A DNA stretch of 64,000 nt from Diacronema lutheri (taxonomy: Eukaryota > Haptophyta > Pavlovophyceae > Pavlovales > Pavlovaceae). Below are positions 1-11,000 of this stretch, piece by piece. The number at the start of each line of letters is the position of its first letter. Position 1 is the stretch's first letter. The DNA is taken from NCBI GenBank assembly GCA_019448385.1, contig JAGTXO010000004.1, forward strand, positions 1,364,001 through 1,428,000, in the 5' to 3' direction. The position numbers and the translations under genes were made by a program. Below the pieces are notes generated by a model. The model was given only the letters and a program-made list of their open reading frames with translations, was not told the DNA's origin and did no database searches.

Positions 1-443
1 CGCAGCGAGTCTTAGAGCAGAAGCGTCGCCGTGATCCTCGCGAGTGAGCGCAATGGCGCGCGTGCCGCGCCCGCCACGCATGCCCTGAACACCCTCACAC
101 CCGCCCACGCCCGCGCGACGCACGCCGAACGCACGCGCAGGCCCTGGCCGTGCCGACGACTGCGCGCGCGCGGCCTACATTCGCCGCGTACACGGCCATG
201 GGATCACGGGCGGCGACCTATTCGGGCATGGGCATTGCCCTGGCTAGCTTTTGTTGCGTGCCGTGCTGTCCGACATCTGTGCGCAACGAAGCCTGCGCGC
301 CTCGGCGGTACATTGGCACGAGCCGGCGAAGAAGCAAGAGGCGACAAGCACACACCGCGTGCTGCTTGTTGGTGGGGAAGTTCAGATGCCCTCCACTTCC
401 GCGACGCATGATTGAACGTTCATACAAGAGCCTGCATTCGTGT
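1..443. other. Left edge, no supported gene
   Basis: Open frames exist on both strands, as expected at this base composition, but none shows domain-like composition. From about 470 onward the strand is a degenerate GCGCCC-type repeat that encodes the low-complexity tail of the ORF to the right. Confidence 0.4.
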
Positions 444-1682
444 TTACGCCGTGCCAGTCGTCACGCCTCTGCCTCCGCGTCCGCGCCCGCATCCGCGCCC
501 GCCCCCACGCTCGCGCCCGCGCCCGCGCCGCGACCCCGCACCCGCGTTGGAATCCGCGCCCGCGCTCGAACCCGCGCCCGCGCTCGACCCCCCCCCCGCG
601 CTCGATCCAGCGCCCGCGCCCGCGCTCGACCTGCGTCCGCGCTCGCTCTCTCCCTTGGCCTTGCGCGGCGCGCCAACGTTTGGCTTGCGCTTCTTCTGCT
701 GGGCCCCAGTGGTGCGCTTAGCGAGCTCGTCGATGTGAGGGATGCCCTCCACAGCTGCAGAGGCCGGCCGCTTGCGCGGGTTCAGCGTAGTGATGCCGGT
801 CGCAAGGTGGACGTGGTTGCGGATGACGGTGATGAGGCCAGTCGTGTGCTTCTCCGACTTCGCGCACAGCCGCGCCAATGGGCGCAGCTGGCTCATGATC
901 GCCTGCTCGCGCTCAGCCGCGGTGAGCGGGGTCACCTGCTGCAGCGCCTCCGTCGGGTGACGCGGGTTGTGGTGGAGCGCGCCGTGGATGATCACCCAGC
1001 CGTCGGTCGACTCCTCCAGGAGCAAGAACATGCCGCACTTGGTCTCGGACGTGATCTCGAACTTGATCCTCGTCGCGCGCTTCCCTGTGCTCTTGGCCTC
1101 GCGCACCGAGGCGTTGTACGAGCAGTAAAGACCCTGGCGCGCGCCACGCGCCTCGGTCGGCTTTTGCGAGCTCGACAGGTAGGTGTCGTGGCCCTGCTGC
1201 CTGAAAAACGTGCGGAGCGCGGCCGTAGCGCCGGCGAGAGCAGGCCACGGCCCCTGCGGCACGTCGTTCCACCGCGGATCTGTCACGGAGGTCCAATGTC
1301 GCTTGGCCCGCCGATTGTCGAGCGCGATCGCCTCGCGCGTGCGGCGCGTGTCCAGCGAGCTGCTAGCGTCGCCCTGCTCACGCGGCGGGCAATCAGCGGG
1401 CGCCGTACGCGGCGCTGCGCCTGCCCGAACGCCCGGCGCAGCGAAGTCGGGCGCCGAGGCGCCTGCCGCAGGCGCACGAGACGCAGCCGCACCTTCGGCC
1501 CCTCCCACGCAGCCGGTCGTGACCCCGCCCACACGGCCGAGCTGCGCCCCTGACTTGGAACCAAAGTTGCCCGGCAGTCTGCTCGGCGGCGCGTCGTCTT
1601 CGCCATCCTGCCCATCGAGCCCGCCGTCGACGTGTCTGCCGCCGCCACGTGTGAACTCGTCACGCATGTCTGCCGCCGCCAA
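444..1682 (-). CDS. FAR1/GCM-like DNA-binding ORF, probable transposon-derived remnant
   Basis: A 412-residue open frame. The middle (about residues 140-300) looks like folded protein: it has the string FRQQGHDTYLSS, a Cys about 50 residues on (ETKCGMFLL), then WVIIHGALHHNPRHP and LTAAEREQ. A Cys followed by paired His in this spacing resembles the FAR1/WRKY-GCM1 zinc-cluster domain that sits at the N-terminus of Mutator-like transposases. The N-terminus is Gly/Ala-rich and the last 90 residues are a low-complexity GAGS/RGRG tail encoded by a GCGCCC-type repeat. No DDE catalytic domain follows, so it is either a free-standing DNA-binding protein or a truncated transposase. The start at 1682 is the first Met in the frame; a start nearer the zinc region is equally possible. 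The family assignment is by eye. Confidence 0.45.
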   Translation of the reverse strand: MAAADMRDEFTRGGGRHVDGGLDGQDGEDDAPPSRLPGNFGSKSGAQLGRVGGVTTGCVGGAEGAAASRAPAAGASAPDFAAPGVRAGAAPRTAPADCPPREQGDASSSLDTRRTREAIALDNRRAKRHWTSVTDPRWNDVPQGPWPALAGATAALRTFFRQQGHDTYLSSSQKPTEARGARQGLYCSYNASVREAKSTGKRATRIKFEITSETKCGMFLLLEESTDGWVIIHGALHHNPRHPTEALQQVTPLTAAEREQAIMSQLRPLARLCAKSEKHTTGLITVIRNHVHLATGITTLNPRKRPASAAVEGIPHIDELAKRTTGAQQKKRKPNVGAPRKAKGESERGRRSSAGAGAGSSAGGGSSAGAGSSAGADSNAGAGSRRGRGRERGGGRGCGRGRGGRGVTTGTA

Positions 1683-1697
1683 GTGTGAGCTCGGTCC

Positions 1698-1950
1698 AAC
1701 TCTGCCTATAAAAAGCGCCGTTAGTATTCATATATAAAAACCGGAGGGAGGGAGCGGTCGGTCCCAAACATCTTTCCCCGTAGGCGGCAAGCGCACGAGC
1801 CTTCTTAGTCGCGGGCGACCTTGCGGTCGGTCGCAAACAACTCGTAGGCGGCAAGCGCACGAGCCTTCTTCGTCGCGGGCGACCCCAAACAAGTCCTCTC
1901 TCTGCCTATAAAAACTGGAGAAATGGAGCGGTCGGTCTCAAACAATTTGC
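1698..1950. repeat. Duplicated TATA-containing blocks
   Basis: Two kinds of direct repeat alternate here. CTGCCTATAAAAA followed by GGAGCGGTCGGT and CCAAACA occurs near 1700 and again near 1900. A block starting CGTAGGCGGCAAGCGCACGA and ending GTCGCGGGCGACC occurs near 1782 and near 1847, 66 bp apart. The TATAAAAA strings read in the plus direction, but no plus-strand gene follows. The blocks may be a duplicated promoter or the end of a mobile element. Just to the right (1988-2050) two copies of GCGATCCGAA with a palindromic CCGAAATTCGG-like core follow. Confidence 0.5.
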
Positions 1951-2353
1951 CCCGGCGACCCCAAACAACTCCTGCGTGTGCGTGGTGCGATCCGAAATTC
2001 GGACCGTAAAGTACTGCGCAGTCTTGCGATCCGAATTTCGGGACGCAGCGAAGTTCCGGAGTTCGGACTTCAATTCAATTGCCTATCGAGGGATCATAAA
2101 GGTTAGTATAAAGGTCAGTGTGGAAGGCTCCAGTCACGCTCACAGTCAGACTGAGCTCGAGCTCGTGCGCCGACAGCTGATGACTTCCGCCTCCACGTGC
2201 GCCGCGGAGCCGCTCTCACCACGTCGTTCCTCCCGTGGCCTCTTGCATCACGTGCCGACCACGCATTGCCCTTCGCCGCTCCCGGCGCGGCGCGCTGCGC
2301 AGTTCACAGTGCGCAGCTCGCCGTGCGCGCGCGCGGCGCAGCCGCCGCGCCGC

Positions 2354-4442
2354 TCACTCGGCCTTGCCCGCGCGCTTTGCGACGACCTCCTCGTCGATCT
2401 CCGCCTGCTTGGCCACGCTCAGCTGCACGACTGTCGTGTACACAAAATAGCAAATGAGACAACAGACAAATGCCTCCCATAACTAAACATGCAGCGGGCG
2501 AGGGGCGGCGCGGCGCGAGTGCGCGTAGGCGTGCGCAGCTCAGGCAGGCGAGAATCGCGCGCGGCGCGGCCACCGCACGATCTGCCGCGCCTATCCCTGC
2601 TGCGGCAACTGCCCCGCCCCTCTCTCATTGCCCACCAGCCCATCGCGCACGCCGCGCGTTGCGCGCACCATCTTGACGAGCGGCGTGCCGCCCACCGCCT
2701 GGTCGAGCGCGCCGAGCGAGACCTGCCCGTCCGTGGCCGAGACGAGCGGCTCAAGCTCTGCGTGCGAGATCGCCGCATCATTATTCGTATCCCACAGGCG
2801 GAGCACGCGCTGCGCGATCGCAAGGCGGCCACTCGGCTCGGGCGCAAAGTCCGCGAAGAGCCGCTTGAGCCCCGGCAGGTCGAGGCCACCCTTCTTGCTC
2901 GAGCCAAACTTTGCAAGCAGCGCCGCAGGCGTGTAGCGCGTCTGCACTTGCGCGGAGCGGGCGCGAGCGGGCGCGCGGGGGCGTGGCCGTGTGGGCGCGC
3001 CGCGCGACGGCGGCTCGCGACGCACGCGGGCCCGGCGGGCACACGCGGGCCCTCGCCTGCTTTTTAAACTTGTCGAGGAGGGCAAGGCGCTTCTCGAGAC
3101 CAAACTGAGTCACGGACACGTCCGCCCCGACGAGCGCCTTGATCGCCCGCTCGATCGGAGGCGCGACGGCCGCCAGGGCCGACTCGAAGAAGACCTTGCC
3201 AAACAAGCCGACGAAGAAGATCGCCTGACCCGTCACCTGCACGCATGGCGGCACGCGCCGCGGCGCGGCGGGGGTGCGGCATTACGGGTGAGCCGTGGCA
3301 CGCGCACGCGCACACCTCCGCGCACCGCGCTTGCTTGAGCGCACATGCGCTGCCTACGCCAACGGCAGGAGCCGGAGGCGGCCAGCGGCGCTGCGCAGCG
3401 CCCTCCGCGCACCGCGCCGCGTCGGCCGCGTGGAGGGCGCTGCCATGTGCACACACCTTGAGCACGGCCTTGCCGAGCACGACGGCGATGAAGAAGGTGG
3501 CGAAGGGCATGAGCAGGTAGCCGCAGCACATGCCGCACATGTCGAAGGCGGCGTTGGGCCAGCCCGCGAGCAGCAGCACGCCGACAAAGCCGTGCTTCTG
3601 TGTGAAGTCCATTGTCCAAAGCTTGAGTCGAGAGAAGACATCTGTGGACGCGCGCGCGGCCTCGATCTCGGCCTCAAACTCGCCAGAGCGCTGGCCGGCG
3701 AGCCGCGCGGCTTTAGAGACGAGGTAGGGCGGCAGCTCGCCGATCGCCGTGCCGAGCCCCCACAGGAAGCACTGCGGCCACACCTTTGCCACGATCGCAA
3801 GGAAGGTGGCGCTGCCATCCGCGCTGCCGGGCGTAAGCGCGCAGTCGAGCTTGCACGGGTGCGAATAGGCGGTGATCAGGCCGGTCGTCGACTGACAGCT
3901 CTCGACCTGCGGGCGGCGGAGGCGCGAGGCAACCTCTTAGGTGGCCCGCGCGCTCGCGCGGTGGTGCGCGCTGCTCGAGCCGTGTGGTCGAGCGGCGGGG
4001 CGCGGCAGAGCGCGGCAGGGCGCTGGTGTGCGCGCACCGTGAGAACGACGTTCATCACGTGCGGGAAGAGGAACATGAGCCCCGAATGCAGGCCCGTGCC
4101 AAACCCGACGGATGAGAGGACCCCGAGCGTCACCCACCACGCGGCCTCGCGCGCGGCGAGCTCGATGCGCCAGCCGAGCCCGCCGGGCGTCACGCCGCAG
4201 ACGGGCGGCGCGTAGTGTTCTGGGTAAGACGCGCGCGTGTACGCCCAGGACGCGAGGACGGGCAGTACGACGAGTATCAGGAGGAGGCGCTGTGCGAGCA
4301 ACCCAAGCACGAGCGCGCGCACGCCGTCGACGAGCACCAGGGCAAAGTTGCGGAGGAGCGTGACGGGCGTGCTCAGCAGGCCCATCTTGTCGCGCTTCGC
4401 CTTGAGCTCGGCGCGCACGCGGTCCTCAGCGGCGGAGGCCAT
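2354..4442 (-). CDS. VMP1: VMP1-like vacuole membrane protein with C-terminal EF-hand-like insert
   Basis: The product is a VTT-family multi-pass ER protein; VMP1 homologues act as lipid scramblases in autophagosome formation and ER contact sites. Five exons fit cleanly in phase 0: 4442-4038, 3906-3457, 3236-3057, 2941-2669 and 2482-2354, giving 478 residues. The VMP1 signature is clear: GLGTAIGELPPYLVSKAARL, FDMCGMCCGYLLMPFATFF and GKAVLK. The first exon holds three hydrophobic segments. Exon 4 carries WDTNNDAAISHAELE, a canonical-looking EF-hand loop, and a weaker second loop (ATDGQVSLGALD), which I do not know from other VMP1 proteins. The last exon is a membrane helix followed by a charged tail. 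Three introns start GTGCG or GTGTG; the third reads best as GC-AG. It is divergent from the next gene across 98 bp. Confidence 0.85.
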
Positions 4443-4540
4443 CGCGCCCCTCCCACACGCCGGTCTGTCACACGCCGAGCGCCGCGGCCTCGGCCAAAAA
4501 TCCGTGTGACGATGGACGCCTCGTCCTAGCGCGAGCGCGG

Positions 4541-6076
4541 ATGATGCTCCTCGACGCCTCGACTATGCGGGTGAGCCCGACGCTGCGCCGGCCGATGGAG
4601 GTGATGCTCGGGCATCTCTCCGTGCTTTCCACGCTCGACACGTGCTGCACCGCCGCGTACACCGTGTCGCTCGCCGTGCGCGGCGAGTGGGTCTGGGTGC
4701 ACGCGTCGGTCGTCGTCTTCGCCGTGACCGCGCTGCTCTCGTGGGGGGCACTGCTGGGCTTTCGCGAGCGCTCGGAAACGCGGTTGTATCTCGCGATTGC
4801 GCTGCAGTTGGGCGTGCCCGTCGCCGCCGTCCTCCGCCTGCGCACGCCCGACGTACACGCGCCGGCCACGCCGGGGGCGTCTGACGCCGACCTTGTGCAC
4901 AGCTCGCTGCTCGTGCCGGCGCTGCTCGCAGCGCAGGCGTTCGGTGGCGCGGCGCTGCACGTGCACGTGCAGCTACTCGCGCTCGCGCACCTCGGCCCCC
5001 CCGCGCTCACGCCGCTCGCGTGCACGTCGCTCGCGCTCGCGGTCCGGACGGTCCTCGCCGCGATCATCGCGCACAACTCGCTCGCGCTCGAGCTGCTCGC
5101 GGTGAGCGCGCACGTTCTGCCGCGCGTGTACGAGCTGTGCGCGTGGAGCAGCCGGCTCCTCGCCTTCACCCTCTTCTCCCTCGCCTTCCGCGACGGCGCC
5201 TTTGCGCTGCTCAACGTGGTGATCATCTCGTCCGTGGTCGTCCGACTACTCATACGGAACCGGAGCTGCTCGTGGGCGACATGGGGCCACGAATACACGC
5301 GCACGCTCTGCACGACGCTCGTGCCCATCTGGCTGCGCTTCGGCGATCACGACGAGACGACGCGCTCCAATGTTGCGCTCTCAGCATGGCTGTCGTTCTG
5401 GGAGATGCTCGCGGGTTGCCTCGCGCTGAGTTCAGTGGCCGAATCGCGCGTGGGCCTATCGACGGCTGCGCTGCTCACGTCGCTCCCGCCCGCGCAGCTC
5501 ATCGAATGCCAGCAGAGCTGGCATCGCACACTCCGCCCGGGCCTCGCGCAGGTCGCCGCCGGCGCGCTCGCGTGCCTGACGTGCGTCAAGCTGTGCGCGC
5601 TCGCGAGCAGTGCTTCGCGCTTCCACGCGCTGCGCGCGGCGAGGCTGCGCCGCTGGCGCGCGCGCAGCACGCTCGCGCGTGCGGTGCGCACGAGCGACGA
5701 GCGTGCGACGGTACGCTCGCCCTCGCCCGGCTTACCCGCACGCGGCGCGTTATTCGCTGGCCGAGGCGAGCCGGCGACGGTCGGCGCGAGCGCGCCGCGC
5801 GGCGACGGCGCAGGCGACGGCGGGAGCGCCAGCGGTGTGGGCGGCAGCATGGGCGACGATTTTCCATCTGATGTTGAAGAAGGCGGAACGAGCGCGCCGC
5901 TCCCGCTGGCAGTCACGAGCGTGCGGTCAGTCAGCGCGGCGCTCGATGGAGCGGCCGCGAGCTTGGGCGTACGCGGCTCGCACGCGGCGCCCGCGGCGGG
6001 CGCGTGCAGCGCGCAGCTCGACCGCGCGCCGCAGCTGGGGCCACAGCGCGCTGCGCGCGTGGCGTCGATGCTGTGA
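4541..6076 (+). CDS. Multi-pass membrane protein, family not recognised
   Basis: An intronless 511-residue frame. About ten hydrophobic segments fall in the first 370 residues, for example HASVVVFAVTALLSWGALLG, SLLVPALLAAQAFGGAALH and LLNVVIISSVVVRLLI. A basic stretch follows (ALRAARLRRWRARS), then a Ser/Gly/Ala-rich probably disordered tail of about 130 residues. Two nearby Mets (4541, 4544) are possible starts, 98 bp from the start of the divergent VMP1 gene. The stop lies only 29 bp before the open frame of the Cas1-type gene, in another phase, so the two genes are closely spaced or the downstream one starts later. I found no signature motif and do not assign a function; location in a membrane is the only safe statement. 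Confidence 0.65.
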   Translation: MMLLDASTMRVSPTLRRPMEVMLGHLSVLSTLDTCCTAAYTVSLAVRGEWVWVHASVVVFAVTALLSWGALLGFRERSETRLYLAIALQLGVPVAAVLRLRTPDVHAPATPGASDADLVHSSLLVPALLAAQAFGGAALHVHVQLLALAHLGPPALTPLACTSLALAVRTVLAAIIAHNSLALELLAVSAHVLPRVYELCAWSSRLLAFTLFSLAFRDGAFALLNVVIISSVVVRLLIRNRSCSWATWGHEYTRTLCTTLVPIWLRFGDHDETTRSNVALSAWLSFWEMLAGCLALSSVAESRVGLSTAALLTSLPPAQLIECQQSWHRTLRPGLAQVAAGALACLTCVKLCALASSASRFHALRAARLRRWRARSTLARAVRTSDERATVRSPSPGLPARGALFAGRGEPATVGASAPRGDGAGDGGSASGVGGSMGDDFPSDVEEGGTSAPLPLAVTSVRSVSAALDGAAASLGVRGSHAAPAAGACSAQLDRAPQLGPQRAARVASML

Positions 6077-6105
6077 GCGCAAGGCAAGTCTGCAGTCTCA
6101 TGTGA

Positions 6106-7984
6106 GTGACGAGGCAAGTCAGGTGTTACACGCGTCACCGTCACTGCAGCAGCTGCGAAACCGCGCGGTTCGGAGACCTGGAGGGTCGGAAGGCGCCGAC
6201 GCGCCTTGCCTGGCGGCTCGCGGCGTCAATGGTGTCGGGCGCCTGGGCGCTGCTCGTCGCGTGCAACGCGGCCGCCTCGATTGCCCTCGTCGCCAAGCTT
6301 TGCGCCTCGCCGCTCGACTACCCGCTCAACCCGGCGCAAGCGTCGGTCGCGATCGCCTACTTCGTCGCCATCCTCACGTGGCTCGAGGCGGAGCTCGCGC
6401 AGCGGATAGGGATCGGCCCGTCGTTCACGCGCGTGCAGTCGGTGGAGATGAGCCCCTCGCTCGCCGGCGACGACGAGGCCGACGATGCGTCCACCGACGA
6501 CCAGCTCGCGCCCGCGCAGCGCGTCCGGCCGCTCTCCGATGCCACGCTCGGCGCGCTCCGCGCGGCGGCTGAGCTGTCGGCGCTGATGATCCTGCTGTAC
6601 GTGTGCGACCGGACGACGCTGGTCGGTCGCGGCCCAAAGCACGCGAGCAAGCGCGAGTTTTGGGGCGTCTTCCTCTTCCTCGTCGTCGCGTCGTGCCTCG
6701 GGCTGCGCCGCACGCACGAGGCGAATGGCGCGGAGGTCAAGCCGCTGCAGCGCGAGCAGACGGAGGAATGGAAGGGGTGGATGCAGGTGATGTTCTTGCT
6801 GTATCACTACTGGATGGCCGCCGAGATGTACACCGCCATTCGCATCTACATCGCCGCGTACATCTGGATGACTGGGTTTGGCAACTTTTCGTACTACTAC
6901 GTCAAGCGTGATTTTGGCCTGCCGCGCTTCGTGCAGATGATGTGGCGGCTCAACTTCCTCGTGGTCTTTGTCTGCCTCACGCTGAACAACGAGTACATGC
7001 TCTACTACATCTGCCCGCTCCACACGCTCTTCACCATCATGGTGTACGGCACGCTCTGGCTGAGTCACGAGCGCAACCAGACGGAGCCCGCCTTCTTGGC
7101 AGCAAAGCTCGCCGCTGTCTTCCTCCTCGCGCTTCTCATCTGGGACGCGCCCGGCACGTTCGACGCGATCACCGCGCCATTCACCCCGCTCCTGCGCTAC
7201 TCTGGCGACCTGTACAGGGGCGAGCGCCCCCCTCTGTACGAGTGGCATTTCCGCTCCTCCCTCGATCATCTCGTGTGGATTTTTGGGATGCTCGTCGCGT
7301 ATGGCTTCCCGCGCGCGGACAAGTGGCTCAACCGGCTCGACCAAGACAACGGGAGCAGGGAGCTCCTCCGGTGCGCGCGTGCGCGCGCGCGCGCGCGCGC
7401 GCCCGGCGTGGCGGCAGCTCGCCGCCCGGCGCGTCGCAGACCGCACGCACGATGGGCCGTGACGCGGCGTGCGCAGGTGGGCATCTATTGGCGCAGTGAC
7501 GGCGGTGTTTGCGTGCTGGTTCTACTGGGTGGGCGCTTTGCCCAAGTTTGAATACAACCGGCTGCACCCGTACACGTCCTTCATCCCGATCGGCTGTTAC
7601 GTATTCCTGCGTAACTGCACGCGCTGGCTACGCGAGCACGTCCTGCCCGCATGGGGCGAGGTAGGCAAGTACACGCTCGAGACCTACATCTGCCAGTTCC
7701 ACATGTGGATGCGCACGACGGGCGAGAATGGCAACCCAAAATTCCTGCTCGTCCTCGTGCCGGGCTCGTTTTGGCTCAATTTTGCGCTGGTGAGTGCACT
7801 GTACCTCTTTGTCTCGATTCGGCTCTTCAAGCTGACCGTCGCGCTCAAGGAGCTCTGCGTGCCCAACAGCACGCGCGCGATCGGCGTCAGCTTTGCGCGC
7901 ATCGGGGCCGGCGCCGCCCTCGCCTTTGCCGCGGGTTATGCGACGCACGCGGCGTTTGCGCTTCCGCCGAACGCGGGCGCTTGA
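6106..7984 (+). CDS. Cas1p-type 10-TM acyltransferase domain protein
   Basis: Related to the membrane domain of Cas1p/CASD1, which O-acetylates glycans in the Golgi. Strong family strings are LLYHYWMAAEMYTAIRIYIA, GFGNFSYYY, LNFLVVFVCLTLNNEYMLYY and ICPLHTLFTIMVYGTLWL, then LHPYTSFIPI and LGKYTLETYICQFH-like sequence (here VGKYTLETYICQFHMWM). One intron, 7371-7476, has a GTGCGCG donor and GCGCAG acceptor and restores frame within LLRWASIG. The open frame begins at 6106, but the Met at 6229, directly before the first hydrophobic segment, is the more natural start. The SGNH/PC-esterase domain found in animal CASD1 is absent, giving a transferase-only form of about 550-590 residues. Confidence 0.8.
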
Positions 7985-8048
7985 AACCGGGGCCGTCTAC
8001 ATTGCTGCGGACTTCAATTCAACTGTCTGCGGAATGAATTGAGCTGCG

Positions 8049-11000
8049 TCAGTCTTGCAGCCAGACAAGTCCGTCGCCGGCGTGCACGCGCGGGTTGGCG
8101 AGAGAGCCCGGGCGGAGCGCAGCGTCGATGCGCGCCTCCCACGCACCAGCGGTCTCCTCGCCCTCGTTGCTCTCCTTGCGCAGCGCCGTTGCAATCTGCC
8201 GGACCGAGCGCGGCATGCACGCCTCGTCGAGCACGCGGATGATCGCCTGCGGTGCGGGGTGAAGAACGCCGCGCGCGCCGCGCCGGAGATGCGCGCGCCG
8301 CGCGCGGCGGTGAGGTGGAGAGGCAGCGAGCGGCCACGCCGCGAGCAGAGCGCGCCGCAGGGCAGCGCCATGCTACGCGAGCCGGGCACCGGGCGCGCCG
8401 TGCGCGCGCGCGCCTGCTCAATGGGACTGGGGTCGGGGCGCGCAGGCGACGCGGCAGCTTCGCCTAGCGGTGCTCGTGCGGGCGTGGGCCCGTCGTCAGT
8501 CGCAGCGCGGTGCGGCGGGCTCGGCGCGCGTGGAGGCGCGGGCGCGTTGTGCTTGAGCTTCTTGGAGAGAGGCTCGTCGCTCGAGTCGTCGTCGGCGGCG
8601 TCCCCGCCCGCCGCGTCGGCCTCGTCGCCGTCGTGCAGCGCGCCCTCGCCCTTCCTGCGGCGCGCCTTGCCTTTCTGCTTGCGAATGCATCGCTGCTTGA
8701 GAAGGCCGTTGCCGCCGAATTTGGGCTTGTCGAGGCACGCCGCGCACACGCCGCAGTCGACGAACTTGGCCACGCCGTCGGCGCCGTCGCCGTCGCCGGC
8801 GGCCGCAGCCGCACCACCTCCGCCCGCGCCGGCAGCAGCGCCGTCTGCGCCCGCAGCAGCGATCGGCGGTTGGCTTGGCGCACTAACGATGCCAATCACC
8901 ACGCGCGCAGGTTTGGGCTTGGCGGGTCCAGCGCTGAGAGGCCTTCCGCGCTTCTCGCCCGCCGCGCCCGCCGCGCCGACTGCCGCGCCCGCGCCGCCCA
9001 CACCGGCAGTCGGATCCAGCGTCTCGCCGCCGGCGCCAGACGTCGGGTTGGCGATGCCTGCGGCGATGCACGGCACCGCTGCAGGCGCGGCGGGCGCTGT
9101 GGGCGTGGCGGGCGTGGTGGGCGTCCCTCCGGATCCGCCGTCAGCAACGGCGCCGGTCGGCTGGCCAAGCCCCATGACAACACGCTTCTTGACGCGCGCG
9201 GCGGCGGCTGCGGGTTGGGCATCGGTGGTTGGCTTGGGCGCGGGTTTGGGCGCGGGCACGGCAGCAGGTGCGCCCGCGCTGGCGGCGAAGCGCGCCGCGG
9301 CCACGTTGGGCGTCTTCAAACGCGGTGGCTGCGCGGACGCCGGCTTCGCCTTGACCGTCGCAGTGCCGGCGGCAGGCGCCCTGCCGCTTGCGCTAGCACC
9401 GCCGACAGCGTTCGCGGGCCCACGCCCGCGCGGCGGCGGATGCAGCGAATCGTCGACAGCGCCGCTAGCCGCAGCTGGCCGGCACGACGGCCGCGCCGCG
9501 CCCGCCGCGGCAGACGTCGGTCCGCCGCCGGCCGCCGCGGCGCTCGGCGGCGGCTGGACGCCTCGCCGTTTGGCGCGCTCCGCCTCGAGGTAGGCAGCGA
9601 ACTGCTGCACGTTGGCGCACAGCTTGGCCCTGGCCGTCGCCCTGCTCGCGTCCGCCGCTTTCTCACCGGCCGAGGCGGCCGCGGTCGCCGCGGACGGCGC
9701 GGCCGGCGCGAGACGCGCCGCGCACGCTCTGAGCTCGCGCAGCGCAAGCCTGTGCTGCTCGAGGTGCGCGACCAGGTCCGCTTTGCCCGCCGATGTGGCG
9801 ACGGTTTTGGCTGCCTGCGCGGCGACGAAGCCGCACGGCACCTGCCGCCGCGTGCGACGCGCGGCGGCGCACGCGCACGCGTGTCGCGCGTGAGCGGCGA
9901 GCTCGCCCTGAGGACGAGGGGCCGAGGAAGGAGTGGGGCCAGCGGGCGCTTCGCCAAAGGGGCCGAGGAAGGAGAGGGGCCAGCGGGCGCTTCGCCAAAG
10001 GGGCCGAGGAAGGAGAGGGGCCAGCGGGCGCTTCGCCAAAGGGGCGAAGAAGGCGCGCGCATCGCCCGCGTGCGCTATTTCGCGCACCTTGGTCTTCGAG
10101 TCGTAGTTAAGCAGCAGCCTCACCACCTCGGCGACGGCGCTCAGCGCAGCAGCCTCGGCGGCGCCTGCCGCCGCTTGCGTCGCGTGCGGCGCGCCGAGAG
10201 CGGCGACTGTGCCGACTGCCGTGCGCACGAAGGTGGAAGGCACACCCGCGGGCGCGCCGGCACTCGTGCTGCCCGCCGAGAGGAGGGCGGTGACGAAGGT
10301 GCCCCAGTCGACAGTCACGCGCATCACGTCCTGCAACGCGACCCGAACGCGGACGCAGCGCGCGCCACTGCTCGCGCCGACCGGCGTGCCGCGCGCGCTG
10401 CCCTCCGCCACGCGTAGCTCAAGCTCGCCGATGAGAGTCACGCGCGCGTTCGACGCCGCGGCGCCCTTCTGCGCGGCCGTGAGCTCGCGGATCGCGCGGA
10501 AGAGCGGCGTGCAGCCACCTTCGCCACCGGGCGTGCCGCCGCTGCCGCCGCTGCCCGCGCCGCGCGAGCCTCCGCTCGTCGTCGTAACGGTGTAACGGTG
10601 TAACCGCCAGTGCGCGCCGGGAGGGTCGCGCGCGCCGAGCGCGAGGTCCGAATCGAGCAGCGGCGGCGGGGCGGGCGCACTGAGTGCACCCACGTCGAAG
10701 GCGTCCGCGCCCGCAGTCGGCGCGCCGCCTCCGCCCGCGCCCGCGCCAGCGCCCGCGGCCGGCCGAACGTGGCCCGGGCACGCAAAGTACCCGCGGTACT
10801 CGGCCGAGGGCGAGGCGAGGGCGTAGAGCGAGCCGCCAGCCGTGCGCACGCACAGCATTACGCCCGTCGCGCGAATGTCGGCCGGGCCGGCGCCTCCACC
10901 CGGCTGCGCGCCTGTGCAAATCATAGCGCCGGCCAAGCCGCATATCCGCACCCATGCACCGCACAGGCCGGCGGCGCCGTCGGCGGCATCGGCGCTCGCG

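Noticed and set aside
150-1553. 467-codon plus-strand frame opposite the FAR1-like ORF
   Set aside because: Arg/Ala-rich antisense shadow with no domain-like segment.
4541-7984. One fused membrane protein from the two adjacent plus-strand frames
   Set aside because: The frames are in different phases with a stop and no evident intron between them; the second matches the Cas1p family on its own.
9920-10042. CRISPR-like array
   Set aside because: Three 41-bp head-to-tail units without spacers inside a host intron: a minisatellite.
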